Shown here piece by piece: positions 31,528 through 40,172 of a DNA stretch of 48,231 bases (within the stretch, counting starts at the first letter, position 1; each line of letters begins with the position of its first letter). The notes below the pieces were generated by a model. It saw only the letters and a list, made by a program, of their open reading frames with translations, was not told where the DNA came from and did not search any database. A program made the translations under genes and the position numbers. The DNA comes from Brasilonema sp. CT11 (lineage in GTDB: Bacteria > Cyanobacteriota > Cyanobacteriia > Cyanobacteriales > Nostocaceae), in contig NZ_JABXYX010000039.1 of NCBI RefSeq assembly GCF_017982655.1, positions 1-48,231 of the forward strand, read 5' to 3'.

Positions 31528-32660
31528 ATATCACACCTCGCCCCCCAACCGCTTTTCAAAAAGAATTTCAGCAACTTATTTACCAAAAAAGCAGCAATTT
31601 TGTTGGTCGTGAATTTGCCTTTACTGCCATTACCGACTTCCTCAACGACCAACCCTGTGGTTACTTTACCATTGTGGGCACACCTGGCAGTGGCAAAAGT
31701 GCCATCCTCGCCAAGTATGTGATGGAAAATCCTTCTGTTGTTTATTACAGTGCGGAAGTTGAAGGAAAAAATTTGAGTACGGAATTTCTCATAACTGTTT
31801 GCACTCAGTTAATGGGGGAAATGGGGGATACAAATGTGTCACTTCCTGATAACGCGACTGAGGGAAGTTGGTTTTTCTCACTTTTACTTCAGAAAGTCAG
31901 CGATTTACTACAACCAGATCAGCGTTTGATTATTGCGATTGATGGGTGCGATCATATCGACCTCAACAACCAATCCCCAGACTCAAATCTATTTTACCTT
32001 CCTAGATATCTCCCAGACCGAGTTTATTTTCTCCTCACCCGTCGCCCCTTCAAGAGCGAAAAATCTGGTTTATTAATCGAAACTCCTGCTCAAATTTTGG
32101 ATTTAGAAGCATATTCCAAACAAAACCGAGAAGATGTGCAGACATACATACAACAATATATTTCAGTAACACCCTCCTTTTTAAACAACGCTGGGTGGAT
32201 AACCAATCACTCTATCAGCGAACAAGAATTCTGCCAACACCTAACACAACACCTAACAGTCAAGAGCGAAAACAATTTCATGTATCTCTACCACATCTTA
32301 AAAGCAATTTCCCAAGGCTTTTATCCCGATAGCCCAAGCGTGGCGTTAGCCATACCCTTCCAATTTGAACCACTCCCCCCAGGCTTAGAAGCGTATTACA
32401 AAAATCATTATCAGCGGATCAAGGGTAAAGGTTTGTCTTCAGTGGGATTAGCCGTATTAAAATGTCTAGCACAGCTTGTGCAACCACTTTCAGTAGAATT
32501 AATCGCCCAAATGGTTGATGAAGATGAATACGAAGTAGAAAAAGTGCTGGAAAATTGGCTGGAATTTTTACATCAGGAAATTAGAGGAGAAGAAACTTTT
32601 TATAGTTTCTATCATACCAGCTTTGCGAACTGGTTAGGCAAGGAATTAAATTTAGCTTAG
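31524..32660 (+). CDS. Second STAND/NACHT-like ATPase with altered Walker B
   Basis: The 378-residue protein starts directly with EFQQLIYQKSSNFVGREFAF, the same region that precedes the P-loop in the first ATPase (28011), so it lacks the N-terminal adaptor. P-loop GTPGSGKSAI is at about 52-61. Walker B reads RLIIAIDGCDHID (about 134): the position of the catalytic Glu is His. LLTRRPF and a C-terminal YHTSFANWL block follow, as in its paralogue. It overlaps the WD40 gene (ATGA), so the three genes are translationally coupled. It may be a regulatory partner or hetero-oligomer subunit of the first ATPase. No repeats or effector domain are attached. Confidence 0.82.
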   Translation: MNITPRPPTAFQKEFQQLIYQKSSNFVGREFAFTAITDFLNDQPCGYFTIVGTPGSGKSAILAKYVMENPSVVYYSAEVEGKNLSTEFLITVCTQLMGEMGDTNVSLPDNATEGSWFFSLLLQKVSDLLQPDQRLIIAIDGCDHIDLNNQSPDSNLFYLPRYLPDRVYFLLTRRPFKSEKSGLLIETPAQILDLEAYSKQNREDVQTYIQQYISVTPSFLNNAGWITNHSISEQEFCQHLTQHLTVKSENNFMYLYHILKAISQGFYPDSPSVALAIPFQFEPLPPGLEAYYKNHYQRIKGKGLSSVGLAVLKCLAQLVQPLSVELIAQMVDEDEYEVEKVLENWLEFLHQEIRGEETFYSFYHTSFANWLGKELNLA

Positions 32661-32814
32661 AGGATGTCTGAAAAGATTAAGCAAGGTATATTTTGTCATT
32701 CTGAGTGAAGCGAAGCGGAACGAAGAATCGCAGTTTCTCGTTAATTTTTGAGATGCTTCACTACGCTATCGCTCCGTTCAGCATGACATTTTTGACTTCT
32801 CAGACATCCTCTTA
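32658..32814. mobile_element. MITE-like repeat, 157 bp, at the end of the STAND operon
   Basis: Inverted ends AGAGGATGTCTGAAAAG and CTTCTCAGACATCCTCTT enclose GTCATTCTGAGTGAAGCGAA on one side and AGCATGACATTTTTGACTT on the other. The left end overlaps the last bases of the upstream stop codon. It could act as the operon terminator through its long stem. Confidence 0.75.
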
Positions 32815-32885
32815 GACGACTTGCAACAGTCGTAGATTATATCAAGTTCGTAGAAACACTACTCTTAGACTAACTTACACCATAA

Positions 32886-33062
32886 TTCTCGTCCGCCAAG
32901 AAATAAATTTCTTAGCTCAAAGTTCAAGTCCGTTAAAACGGACTAGGTAAGTTTTTCAGGAGGCACTGCGTTGGGCGGGTTTCCCGACTTGAAGCATGTG
33001 CCGTTCCATTTTAATGGACTTCGCCTATGAGCCTGGGACTTACAGTCCTAGGCGGACGAGAA
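32886..33062. repeat. Palindromic repeat unit, 177 bp
   Basis: TTCTCGTCCGCC at 32886-32897 is repeated inverted as GGCGGACGAGAA at 33051-33062. Inner stems include GTCCGTTAAAACGGAC (32928-32943) and TAGGACTGTAAGT-like arms. No ORF. It belongs to the interspersed repeats of such genomes and lies upstream of the channel gene. Confidence 0.75.
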
Positions 33063-33119
33063 CCCAGTCAAAGAAGATGAATCATAATTATAAATATATG
33101 TTAACAATCAGTAATACAC

Positions 33120-35147
33120 ATGCATCAAGTGGCACAGCCGGGGGTGCTATTGAATCAATTTTTAGTTTGCGGATTGGGGAGTTTAGGTCAACATTGTGTT
33201 GTCGCCCTCAAACAGTTTGAAGTTAGCGTCATTGCTATTGATAAAAAGCCGCCTGAAGACTGGGAAATTCCTCACCTTGAGAATTTATTGGATACCTTAG
33301 TCATTGGTGATTGTCGTCAAATCAGTGTTATACAACAAGCCAAAATCCAGCAGTGCCGAGCTGCCATTATAGTCACTAATAATGAGCAAGTGAATGCAGA
33401 GACAGCTTTAGCAGTGCGCAAGCTTAATCCGAGAACCCGCTTGGTTGTTAGTTCATCTCAAAAAAATCTCAATCAATTATTGAGTCAACATTTAGGAAAT
33501 TTTGTTGCCTTTGAACCAACTGAGTTGCCTGCACCAGCTTTTGCTCTTGCTGCTCTTGGTACAGAGACACTAGCATTATTTCATTTAGAAGGACAGTGGC
33601 TGCAAGTTGTCAAACGTACTATATCACCAACAGACCGTTGGTTCAACAACTGTCTGTTGCACGAAGTCAATAATCACAAGCGTCAAATTCTCTATTACAC
33701 ATCTAGTGCAACTTCTTCATTCAAAGCCTTCCATGAATGGGATTTAGATACACGTCTTCTGCCGGGAGATACAATTGTTTATATTAAGCCAGTCAAACCA
33801 ACTTCCACTGATTCTAGAAAACTGGTAAGAAATACTTGGTATAACCCCCGGCACTTCTTAACAACACTCAAACACTTCAACTGGTTCACTATTAAGCGGC
33901 AATTTTTGACATTTTTGCGGAAATCTGATGAAAATGGATTTAAGCAGGTAGGCATTATCTGTGCAGTGATTGTAAGTTTTTTATTGATATTGGGAACAGT
34001 TTTGTATCGATTAAACTATCCCAAAATTGGCTTGATAGATGCCTTTTTGATCTCAACCATGCTACTTCTAGGGGGATTTGGTGATTTGTTTGGTGGGTTC
34101 AATTTCACACTTCCTGTTCCCTTTTGGTTGCGGTTGATTAGCTTGGGAATGACAATTACTGGTACAGTTCTAGTAGGAATACTCTACAGTTTCTTGACAG
34201 AAAGGCTTTTAGCTGCTAGATTTCACTTGAATAAGCGACGTCCACCCGTTCCTCAAAAAGATCATGTCGTCGTGGTGGGACTCGGTCGCACAGGTGTGGG
34301 AATCGCAGAAATTTTACAAGAATTCAACCAACCGATTGTTGGCTTCAGCATAAACAAAGACTTTGACACCACACTTCTACCAGAGATGCCCCTGATAACT
34401 GGTTCCCTAAAAAAGTCTCTTTCTAAGGCAAATCTTCAAACAGCAAAAAGTGTCGTTGTGGTGACTGATGATGAGATGCTGAATTTGGAAGTCAGCTTAA
34501 TGGCTTATGATGCAAATCCAGAAAGCAATTTAGTTATCCGCAGTACAGGTGTTAGCTTAAGTGACAATTTAACCGAACTCTTGCCGAATGCTCAAGTGTT
34601 GTGTGTCAATGCTGTAGTTGCTGAAGCTTTTGCTGGTGCTGCATTTGGGGAAAAAATTATGAATTTGTTTCGTATTGAGCACAAAACTATTTTGGTCACA
34701 GAATACCAAATTGAAGCTGGTGATACGCTCAATGGCTTACTGCTATCTGAAGTCACCTATGGCTATGGAGTTATTCCAATTCTTTACCAAAAAGAAACAG
34801 AAATGCCTAAGCTTATGCCTTCTGAGGATATTAGTTTAGTTGTGGGCGATCGCATGGTAGTGTTAGCAACAAGCGATGGTCTACAGCGGATTGAGCAGGG
34901 AGCGGCGATCGCCTCAAAAACCTGGCTAGTACATATTACAAAAGCTTTGACAGAGGAGGCAGAGTTTGAGGGGGCGAATGTTATAGTTCGAGTTTCAGGA
35001 TGCAATCTCAACACAGCGAGAACAGTAATGAAAAAGTTACCAGAAACATTACATGTACCACTTTATAAGCATCAAGCTCAGCGACTTATTATAGAACTAG
35101 CTAAAGCTCAAGTTATAGCTCACTTGCTTAGGACAAATCATCCTTAG
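33120..35147 (+). CDS. Potassium-channel-like membrane protein with two TrkA-N/RCK modules
   Basis: The 675-residue protein begins with an RCK-type Rossmann domain (QFLVCGLGSLGQHCVVALKQ, about 13-32) and its TrkA-C-like partner (to about 225). A membrane part follows with segments near 277-298 (VGIICAVIVSFLLILGTVLY), 304-330 and 337-365. A second RCK domain (DHVVVVGLGRTGVGIAEILQ, about 381-400) and a last TrkA-C domain complete it. A pore-like TMLLLGGFGDLFGG occupies the place of the potassium filter (usually TVGYGD), so selectivity may differ. Function in ion transport gated by nucleotide is likely. It stands alone, with repeats on both sides. The ATG at 33120 just precedes the first beta strand. 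Confidence 0.85.
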   Translation: MHQVAQPGVLLNQFLVCGLGSLGQHCVVALKQFEVSVIAIDKKPPEDWEIPHLENLLDTLVIGDCRQISVIQQAKIQQCRAAIIVTNNEQVNAETALAVRKLNPRTRLVVSSSQKNLNQLLSQHLGNFVAFEPTELPAPAFALAALGTETLALFHLEGQWLQVVKRTISPTDRWFNNCLLHEVNNHKRQILYYTSSATSSFKAFHEWDLDTRLLPGDTIVYIKPVKPTSTDSRKLVRNTWYNPRHFLTTLKHFNWFTIKRQFLTFLRKSDENGFKQVGIICAVIVSFLLILGTVLYRLNYPKIGLIDAFLISTMLLLGGFGDLFGGFNFTLPVPFWLRLISLGMTITGTVLVGILYSFLTERLLAARFHLNKRRPPVPQKDHVVVVGLGRTGVGIAEILQEFNQPIVGFSINKDFDTTLLPEMPLITGSLKKSLSKANLQTAKSVVVVTDDEMLNLEVSLMAYDANPESNLVIRSTGVSLSDNLTELLPNAQVLCVNAVVAEAFAGAAFGEKIMNLFRIEHKTILVTEYQIEAGDTLNGLLLSEVTYGYGVIPILYQKETEMPKLMPSEDISLVVGDRMVVLATSDGLQRIEQGAAIASKTWLVHITKALTEEAEFEGANVIVRVSGCNLNTARTVMKKLPETLHVPLYKHQAQRLIIELAKAQVIAHLLRTNHP

Positions 35148-35215
35148 CTATTTTACCAGTTATCAGTTATCAGTTACCAGTTATCAATTGCTCCCTGCTC
35201 CCTGCTCGCTGTTCC

Positions 35216-36580
35216 CTAATTTTTTTTCAACCAATCCTTAATCTCGTCAATTAACCAATGGCGTTCCACAGTTGCTAAAGGACTAGAGGTGAGCTTCTGT
35301 TTATTAGAATATTCAATTGTCACGCCCCGAGGTGCAGAACCCTGTTGAACTATCTCTTCATACACTCTACAAATCAATGGAGTTTTTCCTCGATACCGCC
35401 AATAACATAAACCAAATAACTTCCAGCAGATTTCAAAATGCTCACGGTCAAAGTACATATCTGTATGTCTAAAAGCAGGTAGCACTGTTGCTTGGAATAA
35501 GACAAGCACTAATACTAAAAGAGGCATAGTATACAATATCGAATGATAGATAAGTCCTGTTGAGAGCAAATTAAACCACTGTGGTATTTGCCAGACAAAA
35601 GGAATAATTAAGCCTATAAGATAGAATAATTTAAATGTTTTTCTTCCGCGTCTGGGGATTTTAATTTCTATTTTGTGAGCAGACTTTTTGATTTGAACCA
35701 GACTACCTGTGGGCTTACGGCTAGTGAGTGGTGGGGTGAGTGCGTGTCTATTCTTGAGCGTGTCTAGAGCTTGGCGTGCAGAACTCAGTCGCTCTGCAAC
35801 ATTTGGTTCTGTCAGTTTACCAATCCAATTCACAAAACCCAAATCGACACTTACTCTATCAGCAAACTGAATGCGGGAGTTCTGGTATGGTAAATCAGCA
35901 GGAGGCGTTCCGGTGAGGAGATGAATCAAGGTTGTACCAACAGCATACAAGTCAGAAGCGGGAACAGCACGACCTGCAAACTGTTCCATTGGCACATAGC
36001 CGTAGGTTCCTACAACTGTAAAAGTCGCACCTTCCAACACCGCTTGATCTTGTACTGCGCCAAAGTCAACCAGGTAAACACGCTCATCCTCACCCCAAAT
36101 TAAATTGCTGGGTTTGATATCTCTGTGCAACACAGGAGGGTTGAGTTCGTGCAGGTAAACAAGAATGCTCAAAATTTCTGTTGCGATCTTTTCCACCTGT
36201 GACTCAGAAAACCGATGCCCCCGATTCAGCAGTTGCTGGAATGATGTTCCGGGAACGTAACTGTGCACTAACCCAAACCAGGGAAATCTTGAGCCAGGTT
36301 GCTTTTCCAAAACAAAGTCATCCCGATACTTGGGAATTCGGGGATGATTGAGATTTTTCAGCACCTGAGCTTCACGTTCAAACAGCTTATGTTCATCCCA
36401 TTGCATCTGCGGACTCAGAGCGAGCAGTTTGACAACCACTTGTTCTTGAGGCTGTGTACGCAAATCTACTGCTAACCAAGTTTGACGACTAGCATCTTGC
36501 CCTAATTTTTCTTTAAGTTGATAACGAGACTCCTGGGGAGTCGCCTCGCGAATGCAAAGAACTTGTCCACCTTCTGCCAT
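35216..36580 (-). CDS. Membrane-anchored Ser/Thr protein kinase (tandem copy 2)
   Basis: The protein has 454 residues from ATG 36580 (an upstream ATG at 36625 would overlap the preceding gene by 29 bases). The kinase domain at about 22-270 has QDASRQTWLAVDL and VVKLL for nucleotide and Lys, HRDIKPSNLIW as catalytic loop and VDFGAV as DFG. After it come two or three membrane segments (FKLFYLIGLIIPFVWQIP, then YTMPLLVLVLVLFQATVL) and a C-terminal domain of ~100 residues ending WLIDEIKDWL. The glycine loop is atypical (G-x-D-A). It follows its paralogue by 16 bases in the same operon. Substrate unknown. Confidence 0.88.
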   Translation of the reverse strand: MAEGGQVLCIREATPQESRYQLKEKLGQDASRQTWLAVDLRTQPQEQVVVKLLALSPQMQWDEHKLFEREAQVLKNLNHPRIPKYRDDFVLEKQPGSRFPWFGLVHSYVPGTSFQQLLNRGHRFSESQVEKIATEILSILVYLHELNPPVLHRDIKPSNLIWGEDERVYLVDFGAVQDQAVLEGATFTVVGTYGYVPMEQFAGRAVPASDLYAVGTTLIHLLTGTPPADLPYQNSRIQFADRVSVDLGFVNWIGKLTEPNVAERLSSARQALDTLKNRHALTPPLTSRKPTGSLVQIKKSAHKIEIKIPRRGRKTFKLFYLIGLIIPFVWQIPQWFNLLSTGLIYHSILYTMPLLVLVLVLFQATVLPAFRHTDMYFDREHFEICWKLFGLCYWRYRGKTPLICRVYEEIVQQGSAPRGVTIEYSNKQKLTSSPLATVERHWLIDEIKDWLKKN

Positions 36581-36596
36581 AACCAAAGACCAAAAT

Positions 36597-37907
36597 CTAA
36601 AGTCCCAACCAATGCTTGATTTCATCTACGAGCCAACGGCATACCTGATGAGAAAGAGGTGGTTTCAATCTTCCAAATGAATACTCTTCGACACCAACAG
36701 CCAAAGTTACCTCAGGAATTTTCTTGTTACCATAGCCGCCAGAGTCACTTTTAAAAACATTATCAATCTCTAAGACATTTCCTCGCTGTCGTTTGATACA
36801 AAAACCCAGTACTTTCACCTCAATTTCAAATTGCTGATGATCGAAGTTGATATTGGTTTCCACAAACACAGGTAATAGAAACCAAGCCCCCAATACAAGA
36901 CTACCTGCCAACCAAAACAAATAAACCCAACCGCTGATGAGCATCGACAGCCAAAATAACCAAAGTCCCAACCCCGTCAGTACAAGCCAATTTCTTGGGG
37001 TAGATATTACCTTGTACCAAGGGACATGAAGTTGAATCTGCAAGCGCCTTGGTGATTTGTCCAGCCAAATGCAACTTTGCGGGAGTCGTGGACTAGCAAT
37101 TTTGATCGCATTTTGATTAGCCCTAAGAGCGTCAAGTGCTTGTTGAGCGCTACTAAAGCGTCTTTCAAGATTAGGCTCAGTCAGTTGCTCTAACCAACGG
37201 ACAAACCCAGGATTGAGCCTGACAAGGTGAGCAAACTGCAAGCGAGAATCTTTTTGAGGCAAATCCGCTGGAGAAATACCTGTCAGCAAATGAATCAATG
37301 TTGCTCCTAAAGCATAGAGATCAGATGCTGGAGTTGCTCTTCCGCCAAACTGTTCCAGTGGTGCATAGCCATAAGTTCCCACCACTGTAAAAGTAGCACC
37401 TTCTCTGGCGGCACGGTCTTGTACTGCACCAAAATCAACCAAATAAATACGAGAATCTTTACCCACTAGCACATTGCTAGGCTTAACGTCCCGATGCAGC
37501 ACAGGAGGACTCAAACCATGCAAATAAATCAGAATTTTTAGGATTTGAGCAGCAATTTTGCGAACTTCTGGTTCTGCAAATACTTGACCTTTAGTGAGTA
37601 ATTGCTTGAGTGATATACCAGGAATATATTCTTGAACTAACCCAAAGTAGAGTAACTGGTCATCAATGCAAAAATAGTTACGATAGTCAGGAATGCGAGG
37701 ATGGTTCAACTGTTTCAAAACTTGTGCTTCTCGCTCAAAGAGTTTCAAACTCTCCCACTGCATCTGGTCGCTAAAGGTCAACAGTTTCACCACAATATCG
37801 TCTTGTGTTGACAAATCCAGTGCTAACCAAGTTTGACGACCTGCACCTTCACCCAGTTTTTCTTTCAGTTGATAGCGATTATGTATAACCTGTTGCGTTT
37901 GCAGCAT
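36597..37907 (-). CDS. Membrane-anchored Ser/Thr protein kinase (tandem copy 1)
   Basis: The protein has 436 residues from ATG 37907 (a GTG at 37928 is an alternative). The kinase domain has GEGAGRQTW (19-27), VVKLL (about 39-43), HRDVKPSNVLV (about 136) and VDFGAV (about 156). The membrane part (NWLVLTGLGLWLFWLSMLIS, then YLFWLAGSLVLGAWFLLPVF) lies about 305-350. The C-terminal domain is as in the downstream paralogue. It is first gene of a two-gene operon. The full-length similarity of the pair, including the unusual cytosolic tail, points to a local duplication. Possibly the two form heterodimers. Confidence 0.9.
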   Translation of the reverse strand: MLQTQQVIHNRYQLKEKLGEGAGRQTWLALDLSTQDDIVVKLLTFSDQMQWESLKLFEREAQVLKQLNHPRIPDYRNYFCIDDQLLYFGLVQEYIPGISLKQLLTKGQVFAEPEVRKIAAQILKILIYLHGLSPPVLHRDVKPSNVLVGKDSRIYLVDFGAVQDRAAREGATFTVVGTYGYAPLEQFGGRATPASDLYALGATLIHLLTGISPADLPQKDSRLQFAHLVRLNPGFVRWLEQLTEPNLERRFSSAQQALDALRANQNAIKIASPRLPQSCIWLDKSPRRLQIQLHVPWYKVISTPRNWLVLTGLGLWLFWLSMLISGWVYLFWLAGSLVLGAWFLLPVFVETNINFDHQQFEIEVKVLGFCIKRQRGNVLEIDNVFKSDSGGYGNKKIPEVTLAVGVEEYSFGRLKPPLSHQVCRWLVDEIKHWLGL

Positions 37908-38276
37908 CGTGTTGCTATTCCTCAACACTTCTGTTGTACCAAAATAACACTCTTAACCCTAAAGACAACAAGGCAATCCCTGTTGAAGCGAAGTATTTCA
38001 ATTTCTATAGTAATAAAATTAATATACAAAACGAAACAACCGTATTCCGGATGTCCTGAGCAAAGTTTTGGTAGACACACCTGATACAAGGGACTTGGGT
38101 CACTACCTAATTATACTAGAGAGCAATTTATCTTGCTTTTGGTTTTTTCGGACTTGTCTGTGGTGGACAAGTACAATTACTTCCAGGGTTAGCAGGATTA
38201 GATGCTTGGGATCGGATAAGATCCCCCGCCTGCGGCGACAGAGTTAAAAAGGGGGTAAAATAGCCCACTGAATAAC

Positions 38277-38312
38277 AAGATTCCCGACAAATTTTGCGAA
38301 GTCGGGAATCTT
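38277..38312. terminator. Perfect 12-bp stem-loop downstream of the methyltransferase gene
   Basis: AAGATTCCCGAC pairs with GTCGGGAATCTT around 12 bases. It sits 34 bp beyond the stop of the minus-strand methyltransferase gene. A strong U tract is missing, so it is a possible terminator or mRNA-stabilising hairpin. The surrounding stretch 37908-38345 also contains a CCCCC...GGGGG repeat near 38222-38255 and the kinase operon promoter region, but no gene that I see. Confidence 0.55.
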
Positions 38313-38345
38313 AGCAGGCACTTTCACACAAATCAAATAGGATTG

Positions 38346-39242
38346 CTATAGTTGGGTACTGTAAGCACTATAGCCATAAGCTAGAGTTTCTTTCATCGCA
38401 GCTGACGGCTTGAGACTTCTGTTAATTGAATTAGCAAAGGGTATCTGGATTCCTTTGATGGTTTCTGGTAAAATTGCATATTCTTGTGTTGGTTCTACGA
38501 TGTATTGTGGACACTTAGTTTTCATTCCAGAAGTGGTTAACATTGCATTTATTTCTGCAGATGAATATTGCTTGAGATAAACTGAGTTCTGTTTTGGGTT
38601 TAACCTTCTAACTAAATTATGAATTATATGAGAAGGACAAGACTTGTTGTGGAAAGAATGATTGAAGACAAAAGTTCCACCTGGCTTGAGTACACGAGAT
38701 ACTTCAACCAAGAGGTTTCTAATCTGTGCTTCTGGTATATGCATAAACACACAGTTAGAAATAATCAAGTCTACAGAATTATCTTCTAAAGGCAGTAATT
38801 CAGCAGAAGCACAAATAATGTAAAACTCTGCTCCTGGGAAAAAATCATATTCTTGCTTACACTTGAGTAACCGTCGCAATAAAGACTCCGAGATATCAAT
38901 GCCATAATACTTTTGACACCTCAAATTTTTGTCCTTTGAAAGAAACAAAGGGATTCGACCATAGCCACAGCCAATTTCCAGAATAGAATCAACAGACTTA
39001 TTGATAGGAAACTTATTCCAAGTTCCTCCAGGTCTTCCGGTTAAAAGAGTGTAATCTTGTTTAAGTGGTGATGTTTCTTCTGCTTGTTCAATTTTTTGAG
39101 AACCGTAGTACGTCTTACCAATTTCGTCCCATCTTTGTTTTTGTTCAGTACTGTTCAACTGTTCGTAATCGTTAGGAAAATAGATGCCATCCCGAAGTTG
39201 AAAGTCATTCAAACTGATTTTGTCGTTGAGTGATGTGCTCAT
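38346..39242 (-). CDS. Class I SAM-dependent methyltransferase (Methyltransf_11)
   Basis: The protein has 298 residues. SAM-binding motif I is ILEIGCGYGRIP (about 87-98), motif II is YYGIDISE, and the later motif is VDLIISNCVFMHIPE...VLKPGGTFVFN. The family methylates small molecules or lipids; the substrate is not visible. AGGAA about 10 bases before ATG 39242 sets the start; the upstream TTG at 39260 is less likely. An N-terminal extension of 80 residues (ISLNDFQLRDGIYF...) may shape substrate binding. Transcribed divergently from kaiB. Confidence 0.87.
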   Translation of the reverse strand: MSTSLNDKISLNDFQLRDGIYFPNDYEQLNSTEQKQRWDEIGKTYYGSQKIEQAEETSPLKQDYTLLTGRPGGTWNKFPINKSVDSILEIGCGYGRIPLFLSKDKNLRCQKYYGIDISESLLRRLLKCKQEYDFFPGAEFYIICASAELLPLEDNSVDLIISNCVFMHIPEAQIRNLLVEVSRVLKPGGTFVFNHSFHNKSCPSHIIHNLVRRLNPKQNSVYLKQYSSAEINAMLTTSGMKTKCPQYIVEPTQEYAILPETIKGIQIPFANSINRSLKPSAAMKETLAYGYSAYSTQL

Positions 39243-39410
39243 GAGATTATTCCTGCTCAAGTCCTTAATATGTTTCTGGTTATACTCTGAAGTTCATCTA
39301 AACTTCAAGTCCTCTTACTTATCGTTTTTACTTTTATTTATACATATAAAAATCAAAAATTCTTTTATTCCAAAGTCTTACATAACTGAGGGAAGGGGAA
39401 AGGGTTGCAG

Positions 39411-39482
39411 ACGGGTAAAGGGTAAAGGGTAAAGGAAAGAAAATTTTTACCCCTTACCCCTTACCCCTTACCCTTTACCCGT
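39411..39482. repeat. Inverted pair of short tandem repeats (STRR-type)
   Basis: ACGGGTAAAGGGTAAAGGGT with AAAGG is followed, after about 15 bases, by CCCTTACCCCTTACCCCTTA and CCCTTTACCCGT. Heptamer tracts GGGTAAA and CCCTTAC on opposite strands can fold into a long hairpin. Short tandem repeats of this kind are common in heterocyst-forming cyanobacteria. The rest of 39243-39826 contains the divergent promoters of the methyltransferase and kaiB genes and no ORF. Confidence 0.85.
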
Positions 39483-39826
39483 TCATGGTGAAACAGTTAT
39501 ATTTTTTGCGGGTGCTTCACCGTAAAGATATTTCTTGCTATTTTCCATAAGTTGCGAAATCACTTTCTTGGGGCGGTTTCTCCGGAACATCGCCAGGGTA
39601 AGCCAGAGGGGATAGGCGATGGCGTATCGCCCCTGATTTTTCATGTCAGTTTCTATGCAAATAGCCTGATCAGAAAATTCCTTGAAGGCTAATGCACAAA
39701 TAACTCATTACCTCTAGACATTTAGAAATACCTCGTTAGTCTGAGCAAATCCAACATTATAAAAACTTATAATAACTTCGATAAAAAGTGAATACATAAG
39801 TTCGCAAGTTATGACTCGACTGACAA

Positions 39827-40108
39827 ATGAGTGAGAAATATCTGCTCAAACTGTATATTACAGGATACACGCCCAGATCCCAACGAGCGATATCCAATTT
39901 GATTCAGTTGTGCGAGTCACATCTGCGGAATAAACATGAGATAGTAATTATAGATGTACTGGAGCAACCCCAGGTTGCTGAAACTGAGAAAATTTTAGTA
40001 ACCCCAACTTTAATTAAGGAATTTCCCTTACCAAAGATACGAATTATCGGTGATTTATCAAATATACACACAGTTTTGTTAGGGCTTAACATTCCCTTCA
40101 AGCAGTAA
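39827..40108 (+). CDS. kaiB: KaiB-family protein
   Basis: This 93-residue thioredoxin-like (fold-switching) clock protein has LLKLYITGYTPRSQRAISNL at the start, VIIDVLEQPQVAETEKILVT in the middle and PLPKIRIIGDLSN towards the end. It matches KaiB along its length but lacks the acidic C-terminal tail of the main KaiB1, as KaiB2/KaiB3-type paralogues often do. It binds KaiC rings. It is followed by the kaiC homologue after 64 bases. No kaiA is nearby. It is probably an accessory Kai set rather than the core clock. Confidence 0.9.
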   Translation: MSEKYLLKLYITGYTPRSQRAISNLIQLCESHLRNKHEIVIIDVLEQPQVAETEKILVTPTLIKEFPLPKIRIIGDLSNIHTVLLGLNIPFKQ

Positions 40109-40172
40109 AATACATTAATAATACTAATCAGTGGTATTGGATTTTTTAATATAAAAGTTTAAATTTCACCAA

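Noticed and set aside
33120-35147. Plain TrkA uptake subunit
   Set aside because: The protein has membrane segments and a pore-like loop between two RCK modules, unlike soluble TrkA.
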